Positions 26,603 to 35,379 of a stretch of DNA of 64,000 bases are shown in pieces. The DNA comes from an uncultured Prevotellaceae bacterium. Its GTDB lineage: Bacteria > Bacteroidota > Bacteroidia > Bacteroidales > Muribaculaceae. Positions within the stretch are counted from its first letter, which is position 1. The number at the start of each line of letters is the position of its first letter. The stretch spans positions 1 to 64,000 of the forward strand of contig CAMVBJ010000012.1 of assembly GCA_947165675.1 (NCBI GenBank), read 5' to 3'. The notes below the pieces were generated by a model. It did not search any database. It was not told the DNA's origin and saw nothing but the letters and a program-made list of their open reading frames with translations. A program made the position numbers and the translations under genes.

Positions 26603-26677
26603 TTATTTACCGACAATTGTAAAACATTTGACTCTCATGATATTACTTAATTCCCTGGTACGGGAGAGCGTCCAGGG

Positions 26678-29113
26678 TCACACCGAGTCGGGCAGCGATG
26701 ACGGCTCTTCAATCCTGAGCTTCTCGTCGGGATTGATGTCATCGGTCAAGGGCACAAACAGGGAATCATCCTCCATCTCAAGCATTGTGGAATCAAACTC
26801 CTCGACCTCGCCAATGGCCGAGCACCCTGAATAGAGGGCTGCATCAATAGGCTCCTTGCATGGCTGGAAGCGCTGGTGATAACGCTGGAACTGCGGGTCA
26901 CTCAGCACGAGTTGCAGGAAGCGTCCGCAGATGGGTAACGCCGTGCGGCTGCCCTGTCCCAGGGCACCCCAGCGGAAGTGAATCTGGCGGTACTCGCCAC
27001 CCACCCATGAGCCACAGACGAGCCCAGGTGAAACTGCAACAAACCAGGCGTCGGCATGACGGTTGCTGGTACCCGTCTTGCCACCCAAGTCCACGTCATA
27101 GAGTGGACGGGTAATATAGCCGTTCAGGGCCATACCAGTGCCACCGGCATCGGTACGGCATGCCAAGAGCATCTGCTGCATGAGCCAAGCTGAGCGGTAA
27201 GAAATCGCACGTTCCTGATGGCTCGGTGCATGATAGATTTCCTTGCCGTCGCGATCCACGATACGAGTAACAATGACGGGGTCGCTACGCATACCGTCGT
27301 TGACCACAGTGCAATAGGAATTGACAAGCTCCATCAGGTCCACATCACTGGCACCTAATGAAAGTGCCGGTTTAGGCTCCATCGGCGACTTGATGCCCAT
27401 GTCACGAGCCAACTGGGCTATCTCGGCAAAACCGACCTCTGAGCCCACACGCACGGTCACACTGTTGATACTCTGGGCGAAGGCGGCACGCAGTGTCATC
27501 TCCGCGCCTGTGAAGGTACCGTTGGCATTGGTTGGGCGCCAGTGCTCAAGTTCACGCTTTTCCTCATTATAAACAAGCGTGTCGATATACTCGTCCAGGC
27601 GACGGTCACAGGGCACAAGACCACGCTCCATGGCGGCCGTATAAACAAACAACTTGAAAGTCGAGCCAGGCTGATGTTTGGCGCGCACCTTGTCATACTT
27701 CCATGTGTCAAAGTCCACATCGCCAACCCAAGCCTTGACATGACCATTGCTCGGCTCCATGGCAATAAAGCCACAGTGCATGAAGTGAAGCATGTAACGC
27801 ACCGAGTCCATCGAGCTCATCTCCATGTACAGCGAGTCGTTCTCGTAGTCAAACAGGTGCACCATGTGAGGTTGATTCATGTAATAGTTGACCGAGTCGA
27901 GATCATTAGGATAGCGGGCCAGCAGCTCATGGTAAATGGGCGTGTTGCGTGCCTTGTCCTCAACAAAGTTTGCAATCGGCTGGTTGTTATCATCGAGCCA
28001 GCAGTCCTGGTTACCCCAGTGACTCTTGAAATTTTGCTGCACGACCTTCATCTTCTCGCTCACCGCCTGTTCGGCATACTCCTGCATCCTGGAATCGAGC
28101 GTGGTGTAGATCTTGAGTCCGTCGCGTTCCAAGTCGAGCTTCAAGCCCCGAGCCTTGGCAATATCTTCAATCTCACGCGCCACAGCCTCGCGGAAGTAAG
28201 GTGCCACACCGTCATAATTGGTTTCAAGGGTATATTTCAAGTCGATGGGCAACGAGGAGACGCGCTCATATTCGGCTTGAGTGAGATCACCGCGATCGAC
28301 CATGTTTTTCAACACCTGGTTGCGGCGGCGCAAACTGTTCTTGGGATTAATGCGGGGATTGTAGGTGCTTGTGGCCTTGAGTAGTCCCACGAGCACGGCG
28401 CTCTCCTCGAGTTTCAGTTTACGCGGAGTGGTCTTGAAATAGGTATTGGCTGCGGTCTTGATGCCATAGGCATTGCTGCCGAAATCGACCGTATTGGCAT
28501 ACATCTCGAGGATTTCCTTCTTGCTGTAGAAGATCTCCAGCTTGGTGGCGATGATCCACTCCTTGCTCTTCATGATGAGCATCTTCACACCAGGGATATA
28601 GCCCAACAAACCCGTCGAGTAGTCGCTGCGGGTGCGGAACATGTTCTTCACCAGTTGCTGGGTGATGGTGCTCGCGCCACGGGGACGTCCATGAAGTATC
28701 ATATCCTTGACCGCAGCACCCAGACCGCTGAAGTCGATGCCGTGGTGGTGGTAGAATCGCTCGTCCTCGGTGTCGATGAGCACCTGGAAGAACTGAGGGT
28801 TAATCGAGTCATAGGGGACTGGCGTGCGGTTCTCGTCATAGTACTTGCCAATGGTCTTGCCGTCGGCACTATACAAGTAGCTCGCCTCGGGATTACGTGG
28901 ATGCATGATGCTGTGGGTGCTGGGCGACTTGCCAAAGAGCCACAACAGATTGACGTCAACAGCGACGAGGTACAACAAGAACAGCACAATAAACGTACCC
29001 AGTCCTGCCAGTGTCTTCACCCACCAGGGGCGTCCGCGGTACAATCCCTTGTACCACACCTTGAAGCGGTGCCAGTTGCGGGTTATGATATTTCCTTTAG
29101 TTTGATCGTTCAT
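26678..29113 (-). CDS. Class A penicillin-binding protein (PBP1A type)
   Basis: Bifunctional peptidoglycan synthase of 811 residues from ATG 29113. An in-frame ATG at 29179 would overlap the upstream gene by 26 bases and is less likely. One membrane helix (about 33-55) is followed by a GT51 glycosyltransferase domain with catalytic ExD (IDTEDERFYHHHGID, near residue 116) and RGASTITQQLVKN. The transpeptidase domain has PGSTFKLF (SxxK), QSINSVT (SxN) and GGKTGTSN (KTG). It acts in the periplasm on lipid II. It lies 40 bases after a glycosyltransferase gene, probably in one operon. Confidence 0.96.
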   Translation of the reverse strand: MNDQTKGNIITRNWHRFKVWYKGLYRGRPWWVKTLAGLGTFIVLFLLYLVAVDVNLLWLFGKSPSTHSIMHPRNPEASYLYSADGKTIGKYYDENRTPVPYDSINPQFFQVLIDTEDERFYHHHGIDFSGLGAAVKDMILHGRPRGASTITQQLVKNMFRTRSDYSTGLLGYIPGVKMLIMKSKEWIIATKLEIFYSKKEILEMYANTVDFGSNAYGIKTAANTYFKTTPRKLKLEESAVLVGLLKATSTYNPRINPKNSLRRRNQVLKNMVDRGDLTQAEYERVSSLPIDLKYTLETNYDGVAPYFREAVAREIEDIAKARGLKLDLERDGLKIYTTLDSRMQEYAEQAVSEKMKVVQQNFKSHWGNQDCWLDDNNQPIANFVEDKARNTPIYHELLARYPNDLDSVNYYMNQPHMVHLFDYENDSLYMEMSSMDSVRYMLHFMHCGFIAMEPSNGHVKAWVGDVDFDTWKYDKVRAKHQPGSTFKLFVYTAAMERGLVPCDRRLDEYIDTLVYNEEKRELEHWRPTNANGTFTGAEMTLRAAFAQSINSVTVRVGSEVGFAEIAQLARDMGIKSPMEPKPALSLGASDVDLMELVNSYCTVVNDGMRSDPVIVTRIVDRDGKEIYHAPSHQERAISYRSAWLMQQMLLACRTDAGGTGMALNGYITRPLYDVDLGGKTGTSNRHADAWFVAVSPGLVCGSWVGGEYRQIHFRWGALGQGSRTALPICGRFLQLVLSDPQFQRYHQRFQPCKEPIDAALYSGCSAIGEVEEFDSTMLEMEDDSLFVPLTDDINPDEKLRIEEPSSLPDSV

Positions 29114-29153
29114 ATTTTCATCGTGAAGATTAAGACTCAGAGTATCCGTTGAA

Positions 29154-29909
29154 TTATTGGTTATTGGCACTGGAGCCAAATCGGCGCTTCAGATAGCGCG
29201 GAATGAAGGTCAGATGTCGCACGATCGCCTTGCCCGTGCCATAATGCCGGCTCATGATGCGAAAGCGCTCCCACAACGAGGCGCGGTGATAACGCGTGGT
29301 CATGCCATCGGCAAGGTAGCTGATGATGGGCGCAGGACCAGCATATGCGTTGGCGGGAGACTTACGCAGCACCTTGATGCACCAGTCATAGTCGGCACTC
29401 AGCTTGTACTGCAAGTCATACTGAGGCACCAAGTCACGCCGTGCCACAAAGGCCTGGTGACACACCACCATTCCATTCAGGAAACTGCCTGCGGTCAATC
29501 GCTTGGGCGCCGTCAAGTGACGCATGCCCACCACGTTGCGGTTTTTATCCACAAGCTGGGTCTGGCCATAGATCACGCCTGGATTGTCGGCCGTCAGCAA
29601 TGCCAGACGCGCCAGCACCGTGTCGTCGGCAAAGGTATCGCCAGCATTCAGGAAAATGAGGTACCGACCACGAGCCCGGGAGATGCCCTTGTTCATCGCA
29701 TCATACAATCCATTGTCAGGCTCACTGAACACACGCAGGCCAGCAATCGATGCCTGACGCACGATGGCAAGAGTGTCGTCGGTCGAAGCGCCGTCGATAA
29801 TCAGCATCTCATAGTCACTGCTCGTCTGCCGTTGCACGCTCTGCATCGTGGGTGCGATAACACCCGCAGCATTCCACGTTACAGTTATGATAGAAAATAG
29901 CGGATCCAT
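29154..29909 (-). CDS. Family 2 glycosyltransferase
   Basis: Cytoplasmic enzyme of 251 residues with a GT-A fold. Motifs are FSIITVTWNAAG, MLIIDGASTDDT (nucleotide-sugar binding), NKGISRARGRYLIFLNAGD with a DxD-like position, and LSADYDWCIKVLRK. Such enzymes build surface polysaccharide or glycoprotein glycans; donor and acceptor are unknown. It has its own promoter and precedes the PBP gene. Confidence 0.92.
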   Translation of the reverse strand: MDPLFSIITVTWNAAGVIAPTMQSVQRQTSSDYEMLIIDGASTDDTLAIVRQASIAGLRVFSEPDNGLYDAMNKGISRARGRYLIFLNAGDTFADDTVLARLALLTADNPGVIYGQTQLVDKNRNVVGMRHLTAPKRLTAGSFLNGMVVCHQAFVARRDLVPQYDLQYKLSADYDWCIKVLRKSPANAYAGPAPIISYLADGMTTRYHRASLWERFRIMSRHYGTGKAIVRHLTFIPRYLKRRFGSSANNQ

Positions 29910-29934
29910 GCCTATATAATGGTTTTAGTGGACG

Positions 29935-29942
29935 CAAAATTA
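29935..29942 (-). promoter_or_regulatory. Promoter -7 box for the GT2-PBP operon
   Basis: CAAAATTA reads TAATTTTG on the minus strand, 26 bases before the GT2 start codon. Confidence 0.6.
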
Positions 29943-30010
29943 TAGAATTCTCAGAAATTTTACAATCAAATGACCATTTTTTGCGTTTATAAACCATAAT
30001 TATTAGGATT

Positions 30011-30505
30011 ATGACAAAGATAAATACAATTTTCAGCATCATTACAGTCCTCTTGACGATGGTCATGATGACTTCATGTGACAAGATTGACAACAAGGCC
30101 ATACCGCGCTTTACCGTACGCATCGACCTGGGTGGCTATGCCCTGTGGAACACCTATGGCGTCCATGGCATGGGCGAGTACCGCATCTTCAACCGCGACA
30201 AGGGTATCCCTGCCAATTTCCCCTACAACGTCAACACCTACACGGGCTATGGCGGCGTACTGCTCATGATGGGCCTGGAAGCACCGATGGCCTACGACCT
30301 GGCATGTCCCGTTGAGTCCAGCCAGGACGTGGTCCTCAGTATCGACCCTGATAATTTTGAGGCCGTCTGCTCCAAGTGCGGTTCGCGTTACAATCCCCTG
30401 ACGGGTGCCGGAGGCCCCGTGCGCGGTGTTGCCATCAACAGCAAATTGGGCATGCGCATCTATCGTGTCACCCCCAACAACGGTGGCTACTTCATCAGCA
30501 ACTGA
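30011..30505 (+). CDS. Lipoprotein with degenerate Rieske-like domain
   Basis: Protein of 164 residues. A lipoprotein signal ends at MMTSC (Cys near residue 23). The C-terminal half follows the layout of a Rieske domain: LACPVE, about 20 residues of strand, then VCSKCGSRYNPLTGAGGPVRG, which parallels CxCHGSxFxxxTG...GPA. Both cluster histidines are missing (CPV instead of CxH, KCGS instead of CHGS). It therefore probably cannot hold a normal 2Fe-2S cluster but might bind metal through the remaining cysteines. It is an isolated gene with its own terminator; function unknown. Confidence 0.7.
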   Translation: MTKINTIFSIITVLLTMVMMTSCDKIDNKAIPRFTVRIDLGGYALWNTYGVHGMGEYRIFNRDKGIPANFPYNVNTYTGYGGVLLMMGLEAPMAYDLACPVESSQDVVLSIDPDNFEAVCSKCGSRYNPLTGAGGPVRGVAINSKLGMRIYRVTPNNGGYFISN

Positions 30506-30607
30506 TGAGGTCGAAGCGACGCTGCCGAAAAAACAAAATGTTCCACGATACGTTACGGTGATTTCACCCGAGAAACAAGTGCCAAAATCACTTTTTCGAT
30601 AAAACAG

Positions 30608-30640
30608 GCCCGCAAGATTGCAAAATGCAATTTTGCGGGC
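30608..30640 (+). terminator. Hairpin after the Rieske-like gene
   Basis: An 8-bp stem (GCCCGCAA / TTGCGGGC) with an additional inner AT stem. There is no clear T-run. The following 200 bases hold a second hairpin (30763-30797) and nothing coding. Confidence 0.55.
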
Positions 30641-30856
30641 TCAACTACTATCGTCGGAGAGTGGTTAAGATGGCAAAAGTTCAAAAAACAAATCTTATAG
30701 GATGCCATTTATTGTTAAAAAGTGTAAAACTTTTCATTTTTAATTTCCATAATTTAAACTTTCAAACCCGCCGAGACCGCCCACTATAAGGGGTTTGGCG
30801 TGGAACAATTTGTTAAAACCGCTGATTTTCAAAAGTGTTTACAAGTGTTTAAATAG

Positions 30857-30888
30857 TTTGGTCAGGATTCAGGGATGAGTTACCTTTG
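30857..30888 (+). promoter_or_regulatory. Promoter of the NlpC/P60 gene
   Basis: TTTG (30857-30860), 20 bases, TACCTTTG (30881-30888). It overlaps the upstream in-frame start at 30886 and so supports ATG 30988, leaving a leader of about 95 bases. Confidence 0.8.
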
Positions 30889-30987
30889 CAACAACAAACC
30901 TGGGCGCACGGTGTTGAAATCGTTCTTGACACCCTTAACGAGAAAGCCGCCGATGAGCGGATTCTCCAGTCCACTAAAATAATTATT

Positions 30988-31521
30988 ATGAGTTTTATTA
31001 AAAGTAAAATAAGTTTATCTGCATTATTCGTTCTCTTAGCAATCACCATTACCAGCTTCTCGTCACAGGGCCAGCAGTTGTCCAATCGCAAGCACGGGAC
31101 AGTGCTTGAACAGCTTGAACAAAACAGCCGCAACAACATCGTTGATCAAGTCATCAATTACGCATACCGCTTCCGTGGTACGCCCTATCGTTATGGTGCC
31201 ATGTCACCTCGTGGCTTTGACTGCTCGGGATTTACCAGCTATGTGTTCAAGCGCTTCGGCATCGACCTGGACCGCTCGTCAAGGGGGCAGATTTTTGATG
31301 GTGTGCGTGTCAAGAAGAGCGATCTTCAGCCAGGCGACCTCGTGTTCTTCCAGGGTCGTTCAGGCCGCGGTGGCGTGGGACACGTGGGCATTGTCACCCG
31401 TGTCAACGACGACAACACCTTCCACTTCATCCACTCGGCTTGCAGCAGCGGTGTCACCGAGAGCAAGAACACCGAGTCCTACTACAGCCGTCGCTACGTA
31501 GGCGCCTGCCGAGTACTGTAA
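30988..31521 (+). CDS. NlpC/P60 family peptidoglycan endopeptidase
   Basis: Exported cysteine peptidase of 177 residues that cleaves stem peptides of peptidoglycan. The start at 30988 gives a signal peptide (FIKSKISLSALFVLLAITI) and follows the promoter. The NlpC/P60 domain covers about 45-177: FRGTPYRYGAMSPRGFDCSGF contains the catalytic Cys, GGVGHVGIVTRV the His, and FIHSACSSGV the third polar position. It has its own promoter and terminator. Confidence 0.93.
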   Translation: MSFIKSKISLSALFVLLAITITSFSSQGQQLSNRKHGTVLEQLEQNSRNNIVDQVINYAYRFRGTPYRYGAMSPRGFDCSGFTSYVFKRFGIDLDRSSRGQIFDGVRVKKSDLQPGDLVFFQGRSGRGGVGHVGIVTRVNDDNTFHFIHSACSSGVTESKNTESYYSRRYVGACRVL

Positions 31522-31561
31522 GCTACTATCCAGACAGTAAAACAAAATCACAATAGCACAC

Positions 31562-31595
31562 GATGCGCTTCTTTCAATGACGAGGGAAGCGCATC
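31562..31595 (+). terminator. Terminator after the NlpC/P60 gene
   Basis: A perfect 10-bp stem (GATGCGCTTC / GAAGCGCATC) 40 bases past the stop codon. Confidence 0.7.
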
Positions 31596-31619
31596 TTGCA
31601 ATTCTTAGGGTACCACCCC

Positions 31620-31650
31620 TTTGCCAGTGTGCACATTATTAGTAAATTTG
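31620..31650 (+). promoter_or_regulatory. Promoter of the secreted esterase-like gene
   Basis: TTTG (31620-31623), 19 bases, TAAATTTG (31643-31650). It lies inside the longer open frame that begins at 31596 and supports ATG 31674. Confidence 0.75.
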
Positions 31651-31673
31651 CACCAATCAATCGACGTTTAACA

Positions 31674-32999
31674 ATGATATCTATACGGCTTTTAATACCA
31701 GCATTCATGGCAATGCTGGCTCTGAGGATGACAGCGGGACACGTGCTCATCGACGGAGTGCTCGACAAGTCGGAGTACTATGGGGGCACTGTACACACCT
31801 TCCAGGTCTATGTGCCCGACCAGTATGACGGCAAGCGGCCGGCAGCACTGTATGTAGGACTCGACGGCGTGTTGTGCCATGCACCTGAAGTGATAGACTC
31901 CCTCATCACTGCGGGCAAGATGCCGGTGACCATAGGTGTGTTCCTGCAACCAGGTGTTGTCAAAGCCGCTGACGGCACCGTGCTGCGCTATAACCGCAGT
32001 TATGAATTTGACTCAACAACCGACCATTTTGTCCGTTTTCTCGATGAGGAGGTATTACCTGCCGTCGAGCAGATGAAAACCCCACGCGGCAAGCCCATCC
32101 GCCTGTCACGTCGCCCCCAGGACCGCATGATCATGGGATTGAGCAGCGGAGGCATCGCCGCCTTTAACGCCGCCTGGCACCGTCCTGACCTGTTCGGAAA
32201 AGTGTTTACCGGTGTGGGCACCTTTGTGGCGATGCGCGGTGGCAACGACCTGCAGGCCCTGGTCAGGAAGACCGAGCCTCTGCCCTTGCGCATATTCATC
32301 CAGGATGGCAGCAACGACGTGTGGAATCCCCTGTTCGGTCACTGGTACGAGGGCAACCAGATGCTCGCCAGCGCCTTGCAGTTTGCAGGCTATGATGTGC
32401 AATGTGACTGGAGTGATGGAGGCCACAACGTGACGCGCTCAACCCAGATTTTCCCGCAGGCGATGGAGTGGATGTGGCGAGACTGGCCATCACAACTCAC
32501 CCAAGGCAAGACCCATAATGACTTCTTGCAGGAGTTACTCGTCGAGGAAGACAATGGCTGGAACAGAATCAGCGGCGGAGTGGCTAAGGAGCCTGTTAAG
32601 CGCATCATTTACCCCGACTTGACCACGGTAGCCTGGACACAGGGCGAAGACGAAAACTTCGTGTGGCAATTCATCCTGCAAGACAGTCGCCTGACCTGTG
32701 GCGAGCCCTTCTACTGGCTGCACAACGATGACCCGTCCGATAACTTGGAAGTGACGACCATCACCTTTGACGCGGGCGGCAACTTGTGGGTCGCCACCAG
32801 GATAGGGATCCAGATCTGCGACCAGAATGGCCGTGTGCGTGCCATCCTGCGCCTACCGCAAGGCTGCGGTCGTGTCAATGAAATTCTAATCGGCAACGGC
32901 ACGGTAACGCTGAGTACCGAGGATGCCACGTGGCAACGGCGCTTCAACGTCACAGCACCCACTCCAGGGGTACGCCCTCCCAGTCAAGGACAAGGATAA
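31674..32999 (+). CDS. Secreted esterase-like alpha/beta hydrolase with C-terminal propeller-like domain
   Basis: Exported protein of 441 residues. The signal peptide covers about 1-22 (SIRLLIPAFMAMLALRMTAG). Residues about 25-280 resemble the enterochelin/feruloyl esterase group: MIMGLSSGGIAAFNAAWHRPDLF holds the nucleophile Ser in GLSSGG, FIQDGSNDVWN the acid region, and DWSDGGHN the catalytic His. Residues about 300-441 carry a separate module (NLEVTTITFDAGGNLWVATRIGIQICDQNGRVRAIL) like a blade pair of SMP-30/gluconolactonase propellers. Release of ester-linked groups from carbohydrate or siderophore is plausible; the substrate is unknown. Confidence 0.8.
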   Translation: MISIRLLIPAFMAMLALRMTAGHVLIDGVLDKSEYYGGTVHTFQVYVPDQYDGKRPAALYVGLDGVLCHAPEVIDSLITAGKMPVTIGVFLQPGVVKAADGTVLRYNRSYEFDSTTDHFVRFLDEEVLPAVEQMKTPRGKPIRLSRRPQDRMIMGLSSGGIAAFNAAWHRPDLFGKVFTGVGTFVAMRGGNDLQALVRKTEPLPLRIFIQDGSNDVWNPLFGHWYEGNQMLASALQFAGYDVQCDWSDGGHNVTRSTQIFPQAMEWMWRDWPSQLTQGKTHNDFLQELLVEEDNGWNRISGGVAKEPVKRIIYPDLTTVAWTQGEDENFVWQFILQDSRLTCGEPFYWLHNDDPSDNLEVTTITFDAGGNLWVATRIGIQICDQNGRVRAILRLPQGCGRVNEILIGNGTVTLSTEDATWQRRFNVTAPTPGVRPPSQGQG

Positions 33000-33053
33000 G
33001 GGCCACAACAAAAATCCCTCTACCATAATCAACAAACTATAAACTATTTTTAC

Positions 33054-33061
33054 TACCTTTG
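33054..33061 (+). promoter_or_regulatory. Promoter -7 box for the Rel/Spo gene
   Basis: TACCTTTG, 30 bases before the start codon at 33092. Confidence 0.75.
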
Positions 33062-33083
33062 TAGTTTGAATCAAAAACAAATC

Positions 33084-33095
33084 ATGGACCAATGA
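33084..33095 (+). other. Three-codon upstream ORF overlapping the Rel/Spo start
   Basis: ATG GAC CAA TGA ends in a stop that overlaps the Rel/Spo ATG as ATGA. A ribosome finishing the mini-ORF would be positioned to restart at 33092. It may be chance. Confidence 0.4.
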
Positions 33096-35317
33096 CGCCG
33101 AACAACAATATAACGCCCGAGATGGAAGACCAAATGATCGATCAGGCCTACCAGTATCTGCTCAACGGTTACTTGTCGAGCAACCACCGCAAGAAGGTTG
33201 AAATCATCGACAAGGCATTCAAGTTTGCCCGCGACGCCCACAAGGGTATCCGCAGGCGCTCTGGCGAGCCCTACATCATGCACCCCATAGCCGTGGCGAC
33301 CATCGTCAGCCAGGAAATCGGCCTGGGCTCGACCAGCATCAGTGCCGCCCTGCTTCACGACGTGGTTGAGGACACCGACTATACCGTCGAGGACATCAAG
33401 GCACAATTTGGCGAGAAAATCGCCCGCATTGTTGATGGATTGACCAAGATTTCGGGAGGCATCTTCGGCGACAAGGCTTCCTTGCAGGCCGAGAACTTCC
33501 GCAAACTGCTGCTCACCATGGCCGATGACGTGCGCGTTGTGCTTATCAAGATGGCCGACCGCCTGCACAACATGCGCACCCTCTCGTCCATGCCGCCCAA
33601 CAAGCAATACAAGATTGCCGGCGAAACGCTCTACATCTATGCCCCACTGGCCCATCGCTTGGGCCTTTATGCCATCAAGACAGAGCTGGAAGACTTGAGT
33701 TTCAAGTATAACCATCCCGCCGAACACAAGCGCATCTCGGACCTGATCAATGCCAGCGAAGAGGAACGCAACGAACTGTTTGCCCGATTCTCGGCCCCCA
33801 TCCGCGAACGTCTCGACAACATGGGGCTCAAGTATGACTTCAACGTGCGTGTCAAGTCCTGCTACTCCATCTGGAACAAGATGCAGAAGAAGCGTGTCCC
33901 CTTTGAGGAAGTCTATGACCTGTATGCGGCACGCATCGTGTTTGCCTGTGACGATGAGAGCCAGGCCAAGCGCGTCTGCTGGAACATCTATAACGAGATT
34001 ACCGAGGTCTATACCAAGCATCCCGACCGCGTGCGCGACTGGCTCACCACCCCCAAGGTCAACCAGTACCAGGCGCTGCACGTCACTGTCATGGGTCCCG
34101 ACGGCAACTGGGTCGAGGTACAGATCCGTAGTCAGAAGATGGACGAGATCGCCGAGCGTGGTTTCGCCGCCCACTGGAAATACAAGATTGGCGAAGGCGA
34201 GGAGGAGGAAGAGTTGTCCAAGTGGCTCAGCACCATCACCGACATCCTCAAGGACCCTGAGCCCAATGCCATCGACTTTCTGGACACCATCAAGCTCAAC
34301 CTGTTCGCCAGTGAGATCGTGGTCTTTACCCCCAAGGGCGAGACCATGACGATGCCCAAGGGGGCATCAGTGCTTGACATGGCATTTGCGATCCACACTG
34401 ACATCGGCAGCCACTGTGTTGCCGGTAAGGTCAATCACGAACTCGTCCCCCTCTCCTATAAGCTCAACAGTGGTGACCAAGTGGAAATCATTTCAAGCAA
34501 CTCGGTGGAGCCAACGCCCGAGTGGGAGAAGTTTGTTGTCACAGCCAAGGGCAAAACCCGTCTCAGATCCGCTTTGCGCCACAAGCGTCGCGTCACCATT
34601 GACAAGGGAGAAAAGCGCTTCATGGACTTTCTGGCCGAGCACAACATCGAGTTCAGCAACGAGTTGCTGTCACAAGCCATCGGCCGCCAGCGCGTAGCCG
34701 GCAAGGAGGAGCTCTTCTTCATGATCGGTAACGGCGAGATCATGCTCAACGAGGACATGGTCATCAAGAAAGAGCAGGGCACCCGCTTCAACTGGTGGCG
34801 ACGCAACCCCTTCAAGGGCAAGGAAGAGCCCAAACAGACTACCAACAAGGCCAGCGAGGCAATCGATACCAAGGCCATCTACAGTCTGGTCACCCGCAAT
34901 GGCGTGAGCAATTACCAGATTGCCGACTGCTGCCACCCCATCCCTGGTGACGATGCAGTGGGTTTCCTTACCGAAGACAACAAGGTCATTGTCCACAAGA
35001 TGGACTGTAGCACCCTGGCACGCCTCAAGGCCAGCTATGGCTCACGACTGTTACAGACCCGATGGGAAGACTACAGTGACCGTTTCCAGGCCACCATCCA
35101 CATCAAGGGCATCGACCAGAAGGGCATCCTGCAGTCCGTCGTCAACATCATCTCGACCAACATGTCCATCAACATGAAGCGGATGAACGTCACGTCGGAC
35201 GATGGCGTGTTCAAGTGCGACCTCGTTGTTCTCGTCAGCGATGCCACCGTAGTGACCAACCTGTGCCGCGAAATCAAGAAAATCAAGGGCATCAACAGCG
35301 CCACACGCATGAGTTAA
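33092..35317 (+). CDS. Bifunctional (p)ppGpp synthetase/hydrolase
   Basis: Rel/SpoT-type stringent-response enzyme of 741 residues. The hydrolase HD domain (about 50-200) has HPIAVATIV and LLHDVVEDTDYT (HDxxED). The synthetase domain (about 230-350) has RVKSCYSIWNKM, DLYAARIVF, YQALHVTVMGPDGNWVEVQIR and GFAAHWKYK. A TGS domain follows near 400-460 (VFTPKGETMTMPKGASVLDMAF). The C-terminus has the conserved cysteine/histidine segment (IADCCHPIPGDDAVGF) and an ACT domain. Both catalytic sets look intact. A PgpH-type HD phosphodiesterase gene follows after 62 bases. Confidence 0.95.
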   Translation: MTPNNNITPEMEDQMIDQAYQYLLNGYLSSNHRKKVEIIDKAFKFARDAHKGIRRRSGEPYIMHPIAVATIVSQEIGLGSTSISAALLHDVVEDTDYTVEDIKAQFGEKIARIVDGLTKISGGIFGDKASLQAENFRKLLLTMADDVRVVLIKMADRLHNMRTLSSMPPNKQYKIAGETLYIYAPLAHRLGLYAIKTELEDLSFKYNHPAEHKRISDLINASEEERNELFARFSAPIRERLDNMGLKYDFNVRVKSCYSIWNKMQKKRVPFEEVYDLYAARIVFACDDESQAKRVCWNIYNEITEVYTKHPDRVRDWLTTPKVNQYQALHVTVMGPDGNWVEVQIRSQKMDEIAERGFAAHWKYKIGEGEEEEELSKWLSTITDILKDPEPNAIDFLDTIKLNLFASEIVVFTPKGETMTMPKGASVLDMAFAIHTDIGSHCVAGKVNHELVPLSYKLNSGDQVEIISSNSVEPTPEWEKFVVTAKGKTRLRSALRHKRRVTIDKGEKRFMDFLAEHNIEFSNELLSQAIGRQRVAGKEELFFMIGNGEIMLNEDMVIKKEQGTRFNWWRRNPFKGKEEPKQTTNKASEAIDTKAIYSLVTRNGVSNYQIADCCHPIPGDDAVGFLTEDNKVIVHKMDCSTLARLKASYGSRLLQTRWEDYSDRFQATIHIKGIDQKGILQSVVNIISTNMSINMKRMNVTSDDGVFKCDLVVLVSDATVVTNLCREIKKIKGINSATRMS

Positions 35318-35379
35318 CGCCCCCGTTTATCGTGCCGTCCCACCCGCAACAGGGACGCCACCATTAATTCATCAACGAG

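Noticed and set aside
29114-29179. PBP start at ATG 29179
   Set aside because: This would overlap the end of the glycosyltransferase gene by 26 bases, and the extra 22 residues look unlike a cytoplasmic PBP tail; ATG 29113 fits better.
33071-34174. 367-codon open frame on the minus strand opposite the Rel/Spo gene
   Set aside because: It is antisense to the conserved hydrolase and synthetase domains, with no recognisable motif.
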